Positions 17,469-26,762 of a DNA stretch of 64,000 nucleotides are shown piece by piece. Numbering within the stretch: position 1 is the stretch's first letter; the number at the start of each line of letters is the position of its first letter. Both the position numbers and the translations under genes were made by a program. Under the pieces are notes generated by a model that worked only from the letters and a program-made list of their open reading frames with translations, was not told the origin of the DNA and did no database searches. Source of the stretch: Pelagicoccus enzymogenes (lineage in GTDB: Bacteria; Verrucomicrobiota; Verrucomicrobiia; Opitutales; Opitutaceae); contig NZ_JACYFG010000036.1 of NCBI RefSeq assembly GCF_014803405.1, forward strand, positions 496,001-560,000, in the 5' to 3' direction.

Positions 17469-19697
17469 ATGGACACTCACTTAGCTCAAGCCACCCTCAC
17501 GAACCTCGACAGCTCCGCTAGCGCGGACCCGATCGAGCAGCGCGTAAACGCCTTGCTCGCCAAGATGAGCGTCGAAGAAAAAGTCGGGCAAATGCGCATC
17601 GTGCACGCCCAGCTCGGAGTCTCCCTCGACGAGGCAGGCGAACTTGTGCTCAGCGAGCACTTCAAGCAGCAAGTGAAGCACGGCATCGCCGGCATCAAAA
17701 ACCCGGGGGAACACCTTCCGCCCGAGCAAGCTGCCCGTATCAACAATCTCTTGCAAAAGTACCTCGTGGAGAACAGCCGGCATGGAATCCCGGGCATGTT
17801 CGTGACGGAATCCTACAACGGAGTCGACGCCGCCGGCACCACTGACTTTAGCCGTCCCATCAATCTCGCAGCTAGCTGGAACCCGGATCTCGTGGAACGG
17901 GTTTGGGACCAGGTCGGGCGCGAAGCCCGATCCCGCGGCATGCACATGTGCCACTCGCCCGAAGCAGACCTGATTCGCGATCCCCGTTTCGGCCGCATGA
18001 GCGAAGCCTTTGGAGAGGACACCCATCTGGTCACCGAAATGGTGGTTGCCGCCGTCAAAGGCGTTCAGGGCAACGGCCAAGGACTCGCCTCCACCCACAT
18101 CGGGGCTGTCACCAAGCACTTCGCCGGCTACGGCCAGGTGGAGGGCGGACGCAACTTCGCCTCCGTTCAGATCTCCGAACGCGACCTCGTCGACCAGATC
18201 CTGCCTCCCTTCAAAGCAGCCGTGCAGAGAGCCCACACCCTGGGCATCATGGCATCGCATGGAGACCTCAACGGCATCGCCTGCCACGGCAACCACCACC
18301 TGCTCACCGAGATCCTACGCGAGCAATGGGGCTTCGACGGATACACCGTTTCCGACGCCAACGACATTGGCCGCCTCTTCTACTTCATGGCGGTCGCCGA
18401 AAACGAGGACGAGGCCGCCCTGCTCGGCCTTCGGGCCGGCATGAACGTGGATCTCTACAACGAGGACTGCTACGTGCGCTTGCCGCAGCTGGCCGAGAAG
18501 TTCCCCGACATCATCCCGCTCATCGACCAGGCTGCCGGAAACGTGCTACGCGCCAAATTCCGCCTCGGGCTCTTCGACAATCCCTACGTCGACGAAAAAG
18601 CTGCCCCCGAAATCAACCGAAGCCCAGCCTCTCTTGCCCTCGCGTTGGAGTCCGACCTCGACTCTTTGATTCTCCTTAAAAACGAAAACGGAGTCCTGCC
18701 GCTCAGTCCCGAAAAAACGTCCACGGTGGCGTTGGTTGGCCCGCTCCTCAAAGCGCAAACCCTCGCCCAGTTCCAAGCCGCCGCGGGTCCCTCCGTCACC
18801 TTCCGCGCCGAAAAGGGCTTTTCCCTCACCAACGGAGAAATCAACTATCCCGACCTGCTCACGCCCGAACAGTGCGCCGAGGGCTTGGAACGAGCGGTGC
18901 AAACCGCCTCCCAAGCCGACGCCACCGTGCTCTTCGTGGGCGGCGACGAATTCACTTCCAAGGAAGCCTTCTTCGACTTCGCGATCGGCGATCGCGCCTC
19001 CATCGATTTGCTCGGCTCGCAGGTGGAGCTGTTCCACCGCCTCAAGGCCCTCGGCAAACCGGTCATCGTGGTGCTCAAGCATCGCCGGACCCTCGCCATA
19101 AACGAGCTCGCAGCCGAAGCCGACGCCATTATCGACGCCTGGGATCCCGGCGAACAAGGCGACACCGCCATCGCTATGACCCTCTTCGGACAATCGGTTC
19201 CTTCCGGCAAGCTCCCTTGCACGGTACCGCGCACCATCGGGCAGTTGCCCTTCCACTACAGCCAGAAGAAGATAAACTATAAGAAGGGCTACATGTTCAT
19301 GGAAAACGGCCCGCTGTATCCCTTCGGCTTCGGACTGAGCTACACCCGTTTCCACTACGAGAACCTCCAGCTCTCGCGCGACCAGATCGAAAACGGGGCA
19401 TCCCTGACGGCCAGTATCAAGCTCACGAATACGGGCTCCCTCGCCGGCAAGGAAGTCGTTCAGCTCTACATCCAAGATCCCATTGGCTCGGTCGTACGTC
19501 CGCTCAAGGAGCTCAAGGCCTTCCGTAAAATCGAGCTCCAGCCGGGCGAAACGAAAACCGTCACCTTCGAGATCACCCCCGAAATGCTGGCTTGCACCGG
19601 AGCCGATATGGTACGAAAGGTTGAAAACGGCGATTTCGTTGTCCAAGTCGGCAGTTCTTCCGAGGACGTTCTGGAGGCTGGGTTTCGAGTCGTCTAA
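17469..19697 (+). CDS. Glycoside hydrolase family 3 enzyme (beta-glucosidase/xylosidase type)
   Basis: 742 aa. Residues ~20-340 form the GH3 TIM barrel: GKMSVEEKVGQM-like entry, HSPEADLIRDPRFGRMSEAFGED, TKHFAGYG and the nucleophile Asp296 in GYTVSDANDIGRL. Residues ~385-620 form the alpha/beta sandwich, and ~645-740 the C-terminal fibronectin III-like domain (TNTGSLAGKEVVQLYIQDP). There is no signal peptide, so it probably hydrolyses imported oligosaccharides in the cytoplasm. The GH3 family covers beta-glucosidases, xylosidases and others. It is divergent from the LacI paralogue 2 with sites E and F between them. Confidence 0.9.
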   Translation: MDTHLAQATLTNLDSSASADPIEQRVNALLAKMSVEEKVGQMRIVHAQLGVSLDEAGELVLSEHFKQQVKHGIAGIKNPGEHLPPEQAARINNLLQKYLVENSRHGIPGMFVTESYNGVDAAGTTDFSRPINLAASWNPDLVERVWDQVGREARSRGMHMCHSPEADLIRDPRFGRMSEAFGEDTHLVTEMVVAAVKGVQGNGQGLASTHIGAVTKHFAGYGQVEGGRNFASVQISERDLVDQILPPFKAAVQRAHTLGIMASHGDLNGIACHGNHHLLTEILREQWGFDGYTVSDANDIGRLFYFMAVAENEDEAALLGLRAGMNVDLYNEDCYVRLPQLAEKFPDIIPLIDQAAGNVLRAKFRLGLFDNPYVDEKAAPEINRSPASLALALESDLDSLILLKNENGVLPLSPEKTSTVALVGPLLKAQTLAQFQAAAGPSVTFRAEKGFSLTNGEINYPDLLTPEQCAEGLERAVQTASQADATVLFVGGDEFTSKEAFFDFAIGDRASIDLLGSQVELFHRLKALGKPVIVVLKHRRTLAINELAAEADAIIDAWDPGEQGDTAIAMTLFGQSVPSGKLPCTVPRTIGQLPFHYSQKKINYKKGYMFMENGPLYPFGFGLSYTRFHYENLQLSRDQIENGASLTASIKLTNTGSLAGKEVVQLYIQDPIGSVVRPLKELKAFRKIELQPGETKTVTFEITPEMLACTGADMVRKVENGDFVVQVGSSSEDVLEAGFRVV

Positions 19698-19722
19698 CAG
19701 ATTAAAAACTCCCCCCCCAACC

Positions 19723-20616
19723 ATGCCCAAATTCTGGATACCGGCGCTCCTGCTGGCGCTCTTTGCCGCGTCGACAGCTCATGCTCAACTCTTCTCCCGC
19801 AAAAACGCGCGAGTGATCACCAACGCCTGGGCCAGCCCGGAATTCGTGGAGCGACGCATGGGCGACGAGGGACCCATCCCCATGACCTACCATTTCGCCG
19901 AGGGCAAGTTCTACGGCGGAGCGATTCGCGACAAGAGCCTCGAGAACTACACGCTGCAGGACATCGTCGAAACGCTTGCCTCAGACATGGAAGAGCAGAA
20001 TTTCTTCCCGGCTCCTTCCACCGAAGAAGGCGACCTCGTCATCGTAGTGCATTGGGGCGTGACGGAGGTGGAAGAGGATTGGGACGAGCTCTTCCCGGGC
20101 GACGAGTCGGGCGACAGCAGTGGAGGCGACTTCTCCGAAGAGGGCGAAAGCCTGGACAGCTCGTCCGATAGCTACAGCAGCGACCTGAGCACCGTGCGAA
20201 GCTATTCCAAAACGCGGGAAAACGCCATACTCACCGGCATCGACAAGGCCCTCAACAAAAAGGGCACCCTGCCCTCCGACTACCAAGATTACATGAGCCT
20301 CCTCGAAGAGGAGCGCTACTTCATCGTGCTCATCGCTTACGACTGGCAGAAGCTCTTCAAGGAAAAGCAAAAGGAGGTGCAGTTCGTCACCCGCTTCAGC
20401 CTGCGCTCGCCTGGAACCAACTTCATCGACGCCGTTCCCTCCTTGAGCCGCGCCGCCGTGCCACACCTCGGCACCAACCTCGACGACCTCGCCAAGACCA
20501 AGACCCAGCTCGGATGGGGCAAAGGCACGGTGGGAGAACTGGAAGTCGTGGAAGAAATCGACGCCGCCGAGCTCGAGGAGATCACCAATTCCGAAAAGCG
20601 GAAGAAGACGAAATAA
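19723..20616 (+). CDS. Exported protein of unknown function
   Basis: 297 aa from ATG at 19723, which gives a signal peptide (MPKFWIPALLLALFAASTAHA). The frame continues further upstream only as an overlap with GH3. The mature protein has no recognised domain. It contains an acidic, Ser-rich middle (GDESGDSSGGDFSEEGE) and a Lys-rich tail. It lies 25 bp after the GH3 stop, but its content does not suggest a catabolic role. An eight-C run precedes the ATG. A REP-like hairpin follows. Confidence 0.7.
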   Translation: MPKFWIPALLLALFAASTAHAQLFSRKNARVITNAWASPEFVERRMGDEGPIPMTYHFAEGKFYGGAIRDKSLENYTLQDIVETLASDMEEQNFFPAPSTEEGDLVIVVHWGVTEVEEDWDELFPGDESGDSSGGDFSEEGESLDSSSDSYSSDLSTVRSYSKTRENAILTGIDKALNKKGTLPSDYQDYMSLLEEERYFIVLIAYDWQKLFKEKQKEVQFVTRFSLRSPGTNFIDAVPSLSRAAVPHLGTNLDDLAKTKTQLGWGKGTVGELEVVEEIDAAELEEITNSEKRKKTK

Positions 20617-20645
20617 CAAAGCCGCGCCTCGATCGATTCGCAGCC

Positions 20646-20672
20646 TGGAGGGCCGGCTTTTACGCCGGCCGC
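20646..20672. terminator. Hairpin between convergent genes, R3-like
   Basis: TGGAGG followed by a perfect GGCCGGC/GCCGGCC stem with a TTTTAC loop. It lies between the converging exported-protein and AraC genes. It resembles the R3 repeats at 681 and 31677, and may be a bidirectional terminator without a strong T-run. Confidence 0.55.
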
Positions 20673-20673
20673 T

Positions 20674-21492
20674 TCAGCGTTCCAGCTTGTGCCTGTAGGC
20701 CCTTGGCGAGCAGCCTTGCCGTTGTTTGAAATAGCGGGAAAAAGCGAAAAGGTCCGGAAAGCCTAGCTCCTCTGCCAACTCGGATACGCTCCGGTCCGAA
20801 TAGGCGAGCAGCAAACGAGCTCGCTCCATGCAGACCGCGTCCACCTTCTCCTTCAAAGACGCCCCCGTCTCTCGCTTGAATCGAGCGCGCAAGTGGCCCT
20901 GCGTCACCCCTAACTCGCGCGCCAGCTCACCGACTTGCCGCAAGCGCCCCTTGCCCTGGTCGATAATTCGCAAAACCCGCGAAACCAATTCCCCATAGCC
21001 CACGTCGCGCCCGCCTACCGCGTCCGACTCCGCGCTCAGGTGCGAAAGCAAACCTTCCAACACCCGAGCCAGAGGCTCCGCGTCCGCCGTGGGAGCATGT
21101 TCGCCTTTAGGAACAAGCGCCTGCAGCAAACGCAAAAATCGCTTCAACGTATCATCTCCTCGAATACAGCCAAGTCGTGGAGTTCGATCCGATTCGCGCA
21201 ACTCGTACTTGATCGAAAGATAGTCGTTTTTCGGTTCGAGGTAGGCGAAACAATGCCGCTGCCTCGGTCCGATCACGAAACAGTCGCCCGGATCCAAAAC
21301 CGTAGCCCGCTCCCCGACTCGCACTTCGATCGCTCCCGACAAACAAAAGTCGATCTGCCAAAAGGGATGCTCGTGCCAACGAAAACGGCTGCCCTCCTCG
21401 AAAAAGTCCTGTCGGTGGTACAATAATTCCAGATGCGACCCCATCCACAAACCCTCAGCCAAACCTTCGTTTTTGCCAAGTTTTAAGACCAT
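20674..21492 (-). CDS. AraC-family transcriptional regulator
   Basis: 272 aa. The N-terminal ~120 residues form a cupin-type effector domain (HEHPFWQIDFCLSGAIEVRVGE, PGDCFVIGPRQRHCF). Residues ~170-270 carry the double AraC helix-turn-helix (VGELARELGVTQGHLRARFKRETG and VSELAEELGFPDLFAFSRYFKQ). It is divergent from the dehydrogenase at 21536 with only 43 bp between the starts, so it probably regulates that gene and perhaps the alginate lyase beyond it. The C-terminal codons reach the R3-like hairpin. Confidence 0.9.
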   Translation of the reverse strand: MVLKLGKNEGLAEGLWMGSHLELLYHRQDFFEEGSRFRWHEHPFWQIDFCLSGAIEVRVGERATVLDPGDCFVIGPRQRHCFAYLEPKNDYLSIKYELRESDRTPRLGCIRGDDTLKRFLRLLQALVPKGEHAPTADAEPLARVLEGLLSHLSAESDAVGGRDVGYGELVSRVLRIIDQGKGRLRQVGELARELGVTQGHLRARFKRETGASLKEKVDAVCMERARLLLAYSDRSVSELAEELGFPDLFAFSRYFKQRQGCSPRAYRHKLER

Positions 21493-21535
21493 TTACGCCA
21501 TTTAATAATCCGATAGTTTCCATTATGATAAAAAG

Positions 21536-22582
21536 ATGGCACGCATGATGACCCAGCCCTCCTTGGAAATCCTCGACTCCCCCGGGCCCGACACTCAGCG
21601 GATCGCAATCCTGCGCGAGACCAACAGGGTCGAACTCGCCTACGCCGCGATTCCCGAACCGGGTCCGGAGGAGATTCGCATCAAGATCAAGTGGGTTGGC
21701 ATCTGCGGATCGGACGTCGAAGCCTTTCGCGGAACCCGCCAGCCTGAGTTCATCAGCTTCCCTACCCGCCTCGGACACGAGGTCGGCGGCACCATCGAAA
21801 AAGTCGGCTCCAACGTGCTCGGCCTGCAAGTCGGCGACCAAGTCAGTTGCCGCTACGTCTGGGGCGCCTTCGCCGAATACATCGTTTGCTCCCCATTCAA
21901 CGTGAAAGTGGTTCCCTCTAGGATTCCCCTCAAAGAAGTCAGCCTGCTCGAAACCCTCCCCGGCATCATTCATGCCGCTGAACTTTCGCGTATCACCTCA
22001 TCCACTACAGTGCTGATTACCGGTCAAGGCGTCAGTGGGCTGATTCTCACCCAAGTCGTATCCCTCTTTTCCCCTAAGCGTCTTGTCGTAACCGACATTC
22101 ACCAGAAGAACCTCGACCTCGCTCGCAAGTACGGCGCCACCGACACCTACCTGCTCGATTCTCCGGCCTCCTCTTCCGCTGCCGCCATAAAGGTCCAATT
22201 CCCGGACGGCTGCGAGGTCGTCATCCCCTGCCTGCTCGAGGGCGACGGCATGATTGACGCCGTAGACGCCGCCAGCTTCGGCGGTCGCATCGTCATGTAT
22301 GGCTGTATCGGAATCTGCCGCCAACCCTTCGACTTCTTCAAGGTGCACCGCAAACGACTCGAGATCTATTCCACCGAACCCCGCAGCGACATCGAAATGC
22401 GGCGCTACTTCCAGGAAGGGGTACAACTTCTCCTCGACGGTCTGCTGAACACCCGAGAACTCGTTTCCAAAACCGTATCCTTAGAAAACATACAAGAAGC
22501 CTTCTACCTCCGCTCCGACCAAGAAAACGACACCATCCATGTCCTTATCGACTGCGAATCGCCCCGAAGCAGAGAGCGTTAG
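21536..22582 (+). CDS. Medium-chain dehydrogenase/reductase (zinc-type)
   Basis: 348 aa. A GroES-like catalytic domain (WVGICGSDVEAFRG, LGHEVGGTIEKVGSNV) holds the catalytic zinc Cys and His-Glu. A Rossmann domain follows (TVLITGQGVSGLILTQVV, then VVTDIHQKNLDLARKYGA). The structural-zinc four-cysteine loop of alcohol dehydrogenases is missing. ATG at 21536 or 21545 could be the start. Family members oxidise polyols, threonine or sugars. Its position between an AraC gene and a lyase suggests work on a sugar acid or alditol released from alginate-like polymer, which is inference. Confidence 0.82.
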   Translation: MARMMTQPSLEILDSPGPDTQRIAILRETNRVELAYAAIPEPGPEEIRIKIKWVGICGSDVEAFRGTRQPEFISFPTRLGHEVGGTIEKVGSNVLGLQVGDQVSCRYVWGAFAEYIVCSPFNVKVVPSRIPLKEVSLLETLPGIIHAAELSRITSSTTVLITGQGVSGLILTQVVSLFSPKRLVVTDIHQKNLDLARKYGATDTYLLDSPASSSAAAIKVQFPDGCEVVIPCLLEGDGMIDAVDAASFGGRIVMYGCIGICRQPFDFFKVHRKRLEIYSTEPRSDIEMRRYFQEGVQLLLDGLLNTRELVSKTVSLENIQEAFYLRSDQENDTIHVLIDCESPRSRER

Positions 22583-22693
22583 CCCGCGACCGCATCTCCC
22601 CCAAAGCCAATAACAGTCAGCCAGACCATCCACTCCTGCGCAAAAAAAGCGCAACCTTATGTTTTATTGCCCAACAAGCTCCGCTCCCACCCC

Positions 22694-24985
22694 ATGAGAA
22701 CTGCACTTTCGATCTTTTCCCTTTTCATAATCTCCTCCCTCTCCGCCAAGACTTACCTCGCCCGGGACCTGCAAGAGCTGAACGACCACCTAAGATCCGC
22801 CCAGCCCGGAGACACCGTTCAGCTCGCCGCGGGCGAATGGGCGAACATCGATCTAGACCTTACCCTCAAAGGTACCGCCGCGGCTCCCATCACTGTTACT
22901 GGTTTCCCCAACGGAGGCACTCGCATCACGGGTCGATCCCGCATCGGAATCGCGGGAGCACACGTCGTCCTCTCCCATCTCGTATTCTCCCGCGTGGAGC
23001 CGCCCGAGGACGCCGAAGCCATCGTCTCCTTCCGTACCAGCGGCACGAACTACGCCCACCACAGTCGCTTGAGCCACTGCGTCTTCGACGCCTGCAACCC
23101 TGCCGATCCCGAACGACGCTACCACTGGATTCGCCTCTATGGCACCCACAACCGAATCGACCATAACCTTTTCCGCGCTCAGGCGCACGAAGGGGTCACC
23201 ATCCAAGTCCGCCTCCTCACGGCCAACGCCCAACACCGTATCGACCACAACCACTTCATGAACCGGGCAAAAGGCGACGGCAACGGCTTCGAATGCATCC
23301 AAATCGGCCAGAGCCAAGACTCCCGCAGCGTCGGAGCCTGTCTCGTCGAGAACAACCTCTTCGAACGCTGCGACGGGGAGACCGAGATCATATCCAGCAA
23401 AACGGGCGAAAACGTCATACGCGGAAACCTCTTCTACGAATCCGCCGGTACCCTCACCCTGCGTCACGGAACCAACAATCTCGTCGAGGACAACGTATTC
23501 ATCGGTAACGGAAAACCGGATACGGGCGGCGTCCGCGTCATCGATTCCGGGCACGTCGTGCGCAACAACACCTTCCACGGGCTAAGCGGATTCACCGGGG
23601 GCATCGTCGTTCTCTACTCCGGCATCCCCGATTCGCCCCTCAACGGCTATTTCGCCGCCGACCGAGCCCTCATCGAGGGCAACCGTTTCTACGACTGCCA
23701 AGCGCCTCTCCTACAAGAGAGAGGAGGATTCGGCGAACGCGGACGCAGCATTCTCCCGCAGGACTACCGTATCGAAAATAACCATACGCTTGAATCCCCG
23801 CCGGACGACGTCAAGTTCCTCCGTCGCACAGAAGTAGGCCCCGCATGGCAAAGTACGCTTCCCCACCTCATGGCCCTCAGCCCTCGTCAAATCGCGCGGC
23901 TCGCTCGCGCCACCGACGATGAGCTCCGCCCACTCGTAGGGGAGACGATCGCTCAAGCCGAACAGCTTCTTGCTGCAGGGAAAACCTATAGCGTTACTTC
24001 CAACGAACGCCTTCCTCCCAGCGGCGACATGCGTTCCTACTACAGCACCGGCCCTTATTGGTGGCGCAATCCCGACACTCCCGACGGGCTCCCCTACATC
24101 CGCCGCGACGGCCAATTCAACCCCGAGCGCGACCTCGTATCCGACCGTCCCCAGCTTCACGCCCTGGTGCAGGACACCTGGACCCTCGCCATCGCCTATA
24201 CCGCCACCGGCAAGCAAGCTTACGCCCGACACGCCGAGGAAATGCTTCGCGTCTGGTTTATCGACGACGAAACCCGCATGCTTCCCAACCTCAACCATGC
24301 CCAAGCCATCCCTGGCGTGACCGACGGGCGCGGTACTGGAATTATCGATACGCTCGTATTCGTCGAGCTCGTCGATGCCCTCAAGCTTCTGGAACTCTCC
24401 TACACCTGGAAACCCGCGGAACGCTCCGCCATCAAGTCATGGTTTTCCGAATACCTAGACTGGCTCTCAAGTCACCCCAACGGATTGGACGAACGTGCCG
24501 CAAAAAACAACCACGGCACAGCCTACGACCTTCAGCAGCTCGCCATCGCCGACTACCTCGGCGAGATCAAGCTCGCTTTCGAGATTATCGAACGCGTCAA
24601 AACCCAGCGTATCGACACGCAAATCACCGGCACAGGCGAGCAGCCGCTGGAGTTCGCCCGCACCCGCTCCTGGTCCTATTGCACGGAAAACCTCGAGCAT
24701 TTCGCCCGCATTGCAGCCATCGCCCTCGACTACCGCGTCAACCTTTTCGAGTACCAGAATCCCGCAGGCGGCAGCCTGCGCAAAGCGCTCGAGTTCCTGC
24801 TTCCCCACGCCTGCGATCCCGCGGCCACTTGGCCCGGCAAGCAAGTAACCGAGTGGCAAAGCGAATACATCTACGCCGCTACCGCGATAGCTGCCAGCAT
24901 CACCCAGAACGAGAGCTATTTCGAGGCCCTCGACTGCATCCCGCCCGCCCACGACCAACTGCTTTCCCTGCTCATGCGCCACTGA
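22694..24985 (+). CDS. Two-domain polysaccharide lyase: PL6 fused to alginate_lyase-type domain
   Basis: 763 aa from ATG at 22694, which yields the signal peptide MRTALSIFSLFIISSLSA. Residues ~18-370 form a right-handed beta-helix of family PL6 (chondroitinase B/alginate lyase). The catalytic Lys is in EIISSKTGENVIRGN (codon 23399) and the Arg in LTLRHGTNNLVEDN (codon 23462), the Lys/Arg pair used by PL6. Residues ~380-755 form an (alpha/alpha)-toroid of the Pfam Alginate_lyase type (PL5/PL38-like): STGPYWWRNPDTPDGLPYIRRDG and AAKNNHGTAYDLQQLAIADY with the Asn-His-Tyr set. Both halves are lyases that beta-eliminate uronates, so one exported protein may combine two activities on alginate or a related polyuronate. 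A REP hairpin starts right after the stop. Confidence 0.85.
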   Translation: MRTALSIFSLFIISSLSAKTYLARDLQELNDHLRSAQPGDTVQLAAGEWANIDLDLTLKGTAAAPITVTGFPNGGTRITGRSRIGIAGAHVVLSHLVFSRVEPPEDAEAIVSFRTSGTNYAHHSRLSHCVFDACNPADPERRYHWIRLYGTHNRIDHNLFRAQAHEGVTIQVRLLTANAQHRIDHNHFMNRAKGDGNGFECIQIGQSQDSRSVGACLVENNLFERCDGETEIISSKTGENVIRGNLFYESAGTLTLRHGTNNLVEDNVFIGNGKPDTGGVRVIDSGHVVRNNTFHGLSGFTGGIVVLYSGIPDSPLNGYFAADRALIEGNRFYDCQAPLLQERGGFGERGRSILPQDYRIENNHTLESPPDDVKFLRRTEVGPAWQSTLPHLMALSPRQIARLARATDDELRPLVGETIAQAEQLLAAGKTYSVTSNERLPPSGDMRSYYSTGPYWWRNPDTPDGLPYIRRDGQFNPERDLVSDRPQLHALVQDTWTLAIAYTATGKQAYARHAEEMLRVWFIDDETRMLPNLNHAQAIPGVTDGRGTGIIDTLVFVELVDALKLLELSYTWKPAERSAIKSWFSEYLDWLSSHPNGLDERAAKNNHGTAYDLQQLAIADYLGEIKLAFEIIERVKTQRIDTQITGTGEQPLEFARTRSWSYCTENLEHFARIAAIALDYRVNLFEYQNPAGGSLRKALEFLLPHACDPAATWPGKQVTEWQSEYIYAATAIAASITQNESYFEALDCIPPAHDQLLSLLMRH

Positions 24986-25006
24986 GTAGGAGCGACCTTG
25001 GTCGCC
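24986..25006 (+). repeat. REP-like hairpin, family R2, copy 1
   Basis: GTAGGAGCGACC-TTG-GTCGCC; the stem GCGACC/GGTCGC is perfect. It directly follows the lyase stop codon. Other copies are at 28321, 29957, 40271 and 43381. Confidence 0.75.
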
Positions 25007-25157
25007 ATCCCTCGTTCCGTCATCTTCGACCTGAAAGGCTCAAGGGTTGGAAGACAAAACACGCTCGGATAGCATTGACAGCCTCCCGCCAAAGGCGGCT
25101 ACTCGAAGTAGCAACGAACATCCCTAGCGCTCATCCCCCGCCAACTCCTACTGCATC

Positions 25158-25529
25158 ATGAAACTCGGCGCCTTTTCGATCAGCCTCACCGTCAAGAACA
25201 TCGAAGCCTCCATAGACTTCTACAAGAAGCTCGACTTCACGCAGATCGCCGGAGATCCCAAGCAAGGTTGGGCGATCCTGAAAAGCGGCGAGCATGTCCT
25301 CGGACTCTTCCAAGGCATGTTCGAGAAAAATACGCTCACCTTCAATCCGGGCTGGGACCAGTCCGGAGCGGAGCTCGACAGCTTCGATGACGTGCGACAC
25401 ATCCGCGACCAACTGAGCAAAAGAGGAATTCCTATCCTCAAAGACGACACGGGCAATCCCCAAGGTCCCGGCAGCATCGTGATCGAAGATCCCGACGGAA
25501 ACCCCATCCTCATCGACCAGCATCGTTGA
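25158..25529 (+). CDS. VOC-family (glyoxalase/dioxygenase superfamily) protein
   Basis: 123 aa with the paired beta-alpha-beta-beta-beta motif of the vicinal-oxygen-chelate fold: SISLTVKNIEASIDFYKKLDF at the start and GPGSIVIEDPDGNPILIDQ at the end. Metal-binding residues are not all identifiable, so its reaction cannot be named. The stop TGA lies one base before the next gene's ATG, so the two are probably translated together. Confidence 0.82.
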   Translation: MKLGAFSISLTVKNIEASIDFYKKLDFTQIAGDPKQGWAILKSGEHVLGLFQGMFEKNTLTFNPGWDQSGAELDSFDDVRHIRDQLSKRGIPILKDDTGNPQGPGSIVIEDPDGNPILIDQHR

Positions 25530-25530
25530 T

Positions 25531-25839
25531 ATGTACGAAGTTTATCGAGACATCGATTCCGCAAAGGTCGGACTGATCAACGAAATGTTGAAGAACGAGG
25601 GTATTCAGACTATGCTGCGAAATTGGAACGCCACCAATATAATTTCGATTCCCATCCCCGAGTTCTATCCAAACATCTGCGTATCCAAGGTCGAAGAAGC
25701 TCAAAAAGCGAAAGCCCTCATCGACGAGTATCTGGCACCGAGCCGAGAAACCTTCGAGAGCTGGCTTTGCTCGCATTGCGGCGAAAGCGTCGAGGGAAAT
25801 TTCCAAGAGTGCTGGTCCTGCCAAAGCCCGAAGGCTTGA
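25531..25839 (+). CDS. DUF2007-type protein with C-terminal zinc ribbon
   Basis: 102 aa. Residues 1-70 form the small alpha/beta DUF2007 domain (putative signal-transducing fold; EVYRDIDSAKVGLINEMLKNEGI, CVSKVEEAQKAKALIDEY). The C-terminus has two CxxC pairs separated by 11 residues, a zinc ribbon (CSHC...CWSC). Function is unknown. It starts one base after the VOC gene stop. Confidence 0.72.
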   Translation: MYEVYRDIDSAKVGLINEMLKNEGIQTMLRNWNATNIISIPIPEFYPNICVSKVEEAQKAKALIDEYLAPSRETFESWLCSHCGESVEGNFQECWSCQSPKA

Positions 25840-25902
25840 GCATCTCGATTGGAGAAGGCAAGATCGCGACTCTAAAACAGTATCCGCAATTAGAATACAA
25901 TA

Positions 25903-26562
25903 TTGCTCGCCATTTTCGATATAGACGGCACCTTGATCGACAGCCAAGTCGTGGAAGGGCAATGCTTCGCCGAGACTATAAGAGAGTTCACCGGCGTTTC
26001 GTTGGACACGCTCGACTGGTCACAATATCCCGAAGCGACCAGCAGTGGAATCTTCCGAGGCTGCCTGCAGGACCACAGCAACCTGACCACTCTCGAAAGA
26101 GAGTTTAAGGATCGCTTTCTCGAGAGACTGCGCGCTGCACGTCCTCAGCATCCCCACGAATTCTCCCCGCTGAAAGGCGCTCTGGAATTTATCCAAACGC
26201 TAGACGAAAACAATGATGTTCAAGTCGCCTTCGCAACAGGAGGCTTTGATACGGAAGCCGCTTTCAAACTCGACTGTTGCGGGATTGACCTCGCCTCCTA
26301 CCCGCACGCGACCTCCAGCGACTCGCCCCAGCGCCACCAAATCATCGCAATCGCAACCCAACGAGCCGAGAGGCAATTGAGCGAAACAATCTACTTCGGC
26401 GACGGAAAATGGGACGTGCTTGCAACGCGGGCCCTGCAAATCCCCTTGATCGGCATCGGGAGAAACATCGAAAAGCTGCAGTCCCTCGGCGTCGTCAACA
26501 CCTTTGCCGACTACAGCGAGCCTGAAAAACTACGCGCCGCCATGAACGCGCTGCTCCGCTAA
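25903..26562 (+). CDS. HAD-superfamily phosphatase
   Basis: 219 aa. Motif I is IFDIDGTLID (both nucleophile and acid Asp), motif II AFATGG, motif III a Lys/Arg region near SDSPQRHQ, and motif IV YFGDGKWDV, with an alpha-helical cap between motifs I and II. It resembles phosphoglycolate/beta-phosphoglucomutase-like HADs. No ATG fits: a stop at 25891 and the sequence LAIFDIDGT leave TTG at 25903 as the most likely start, without a visible ribosome site. The substrate is unknown. Confidence 0.82.
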   Translation: MLAIFDIDGTLIDSQVVEGQCFAETIREFTGVSLDTLDWSQYPEATSSGIFRGCLQDHSNLTTLEREFKDRFLERLRAARPQHPHEFSPLKGALEFIQTLDENNDVQVAFATGGFDTEAAFKLDCCGIDLASYPHATSSDSPQRHQIIAIATQRAERQLSETIYFGDGKWDVLATRALQIPLIGIGRNIEKLQSLGVVNTFADYSEPEKLRAAMNALLR

Positions 26563-26631
26563 ACTTGCCATCGACCCGGGCAAGGCGTTGTCGCAACCGC
26601 CTGGCAAGCGAAGCGCTACCCCATCTTATTG

Positions 26632-26645
26632 TTTCATTTATGAAA
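26632..26645. promoter_or_regulatory. Perfect palindrome upstream of GH28-like gene
   Basis: TTTCAT-TT-ATGAAA, 118 bp upstream of the GH28-like ATG. It could be a regulator site; none is assigned. Confidence 0.3.
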
Positions 26646-26694
26646 TATGGCTTAACTGTTCGCTTTCTTAATTGCCGCATCGCGGTCCCTCATC

Positions 26695-26708
26695 TAGCAA
26701 TATTGCTA
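26695..26708. promoter_or_regulatory. 14-bp perfect palindrome upstream of GH28-like gene
   Basis: TAGCAATATTGCTA, uninterrupted, 55 bp upstream of the GH28-like ATG. Length and position suit a helix-turn-helix dimer operator. No match to the LacI-type motif of the first region. Confidence 0.4.
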
Positions 26709-26762
26709 TCAAAACTGGGAGTTCCCCCGAAACACCACTTCTCCCGGTTCGCCTACCTGCGC

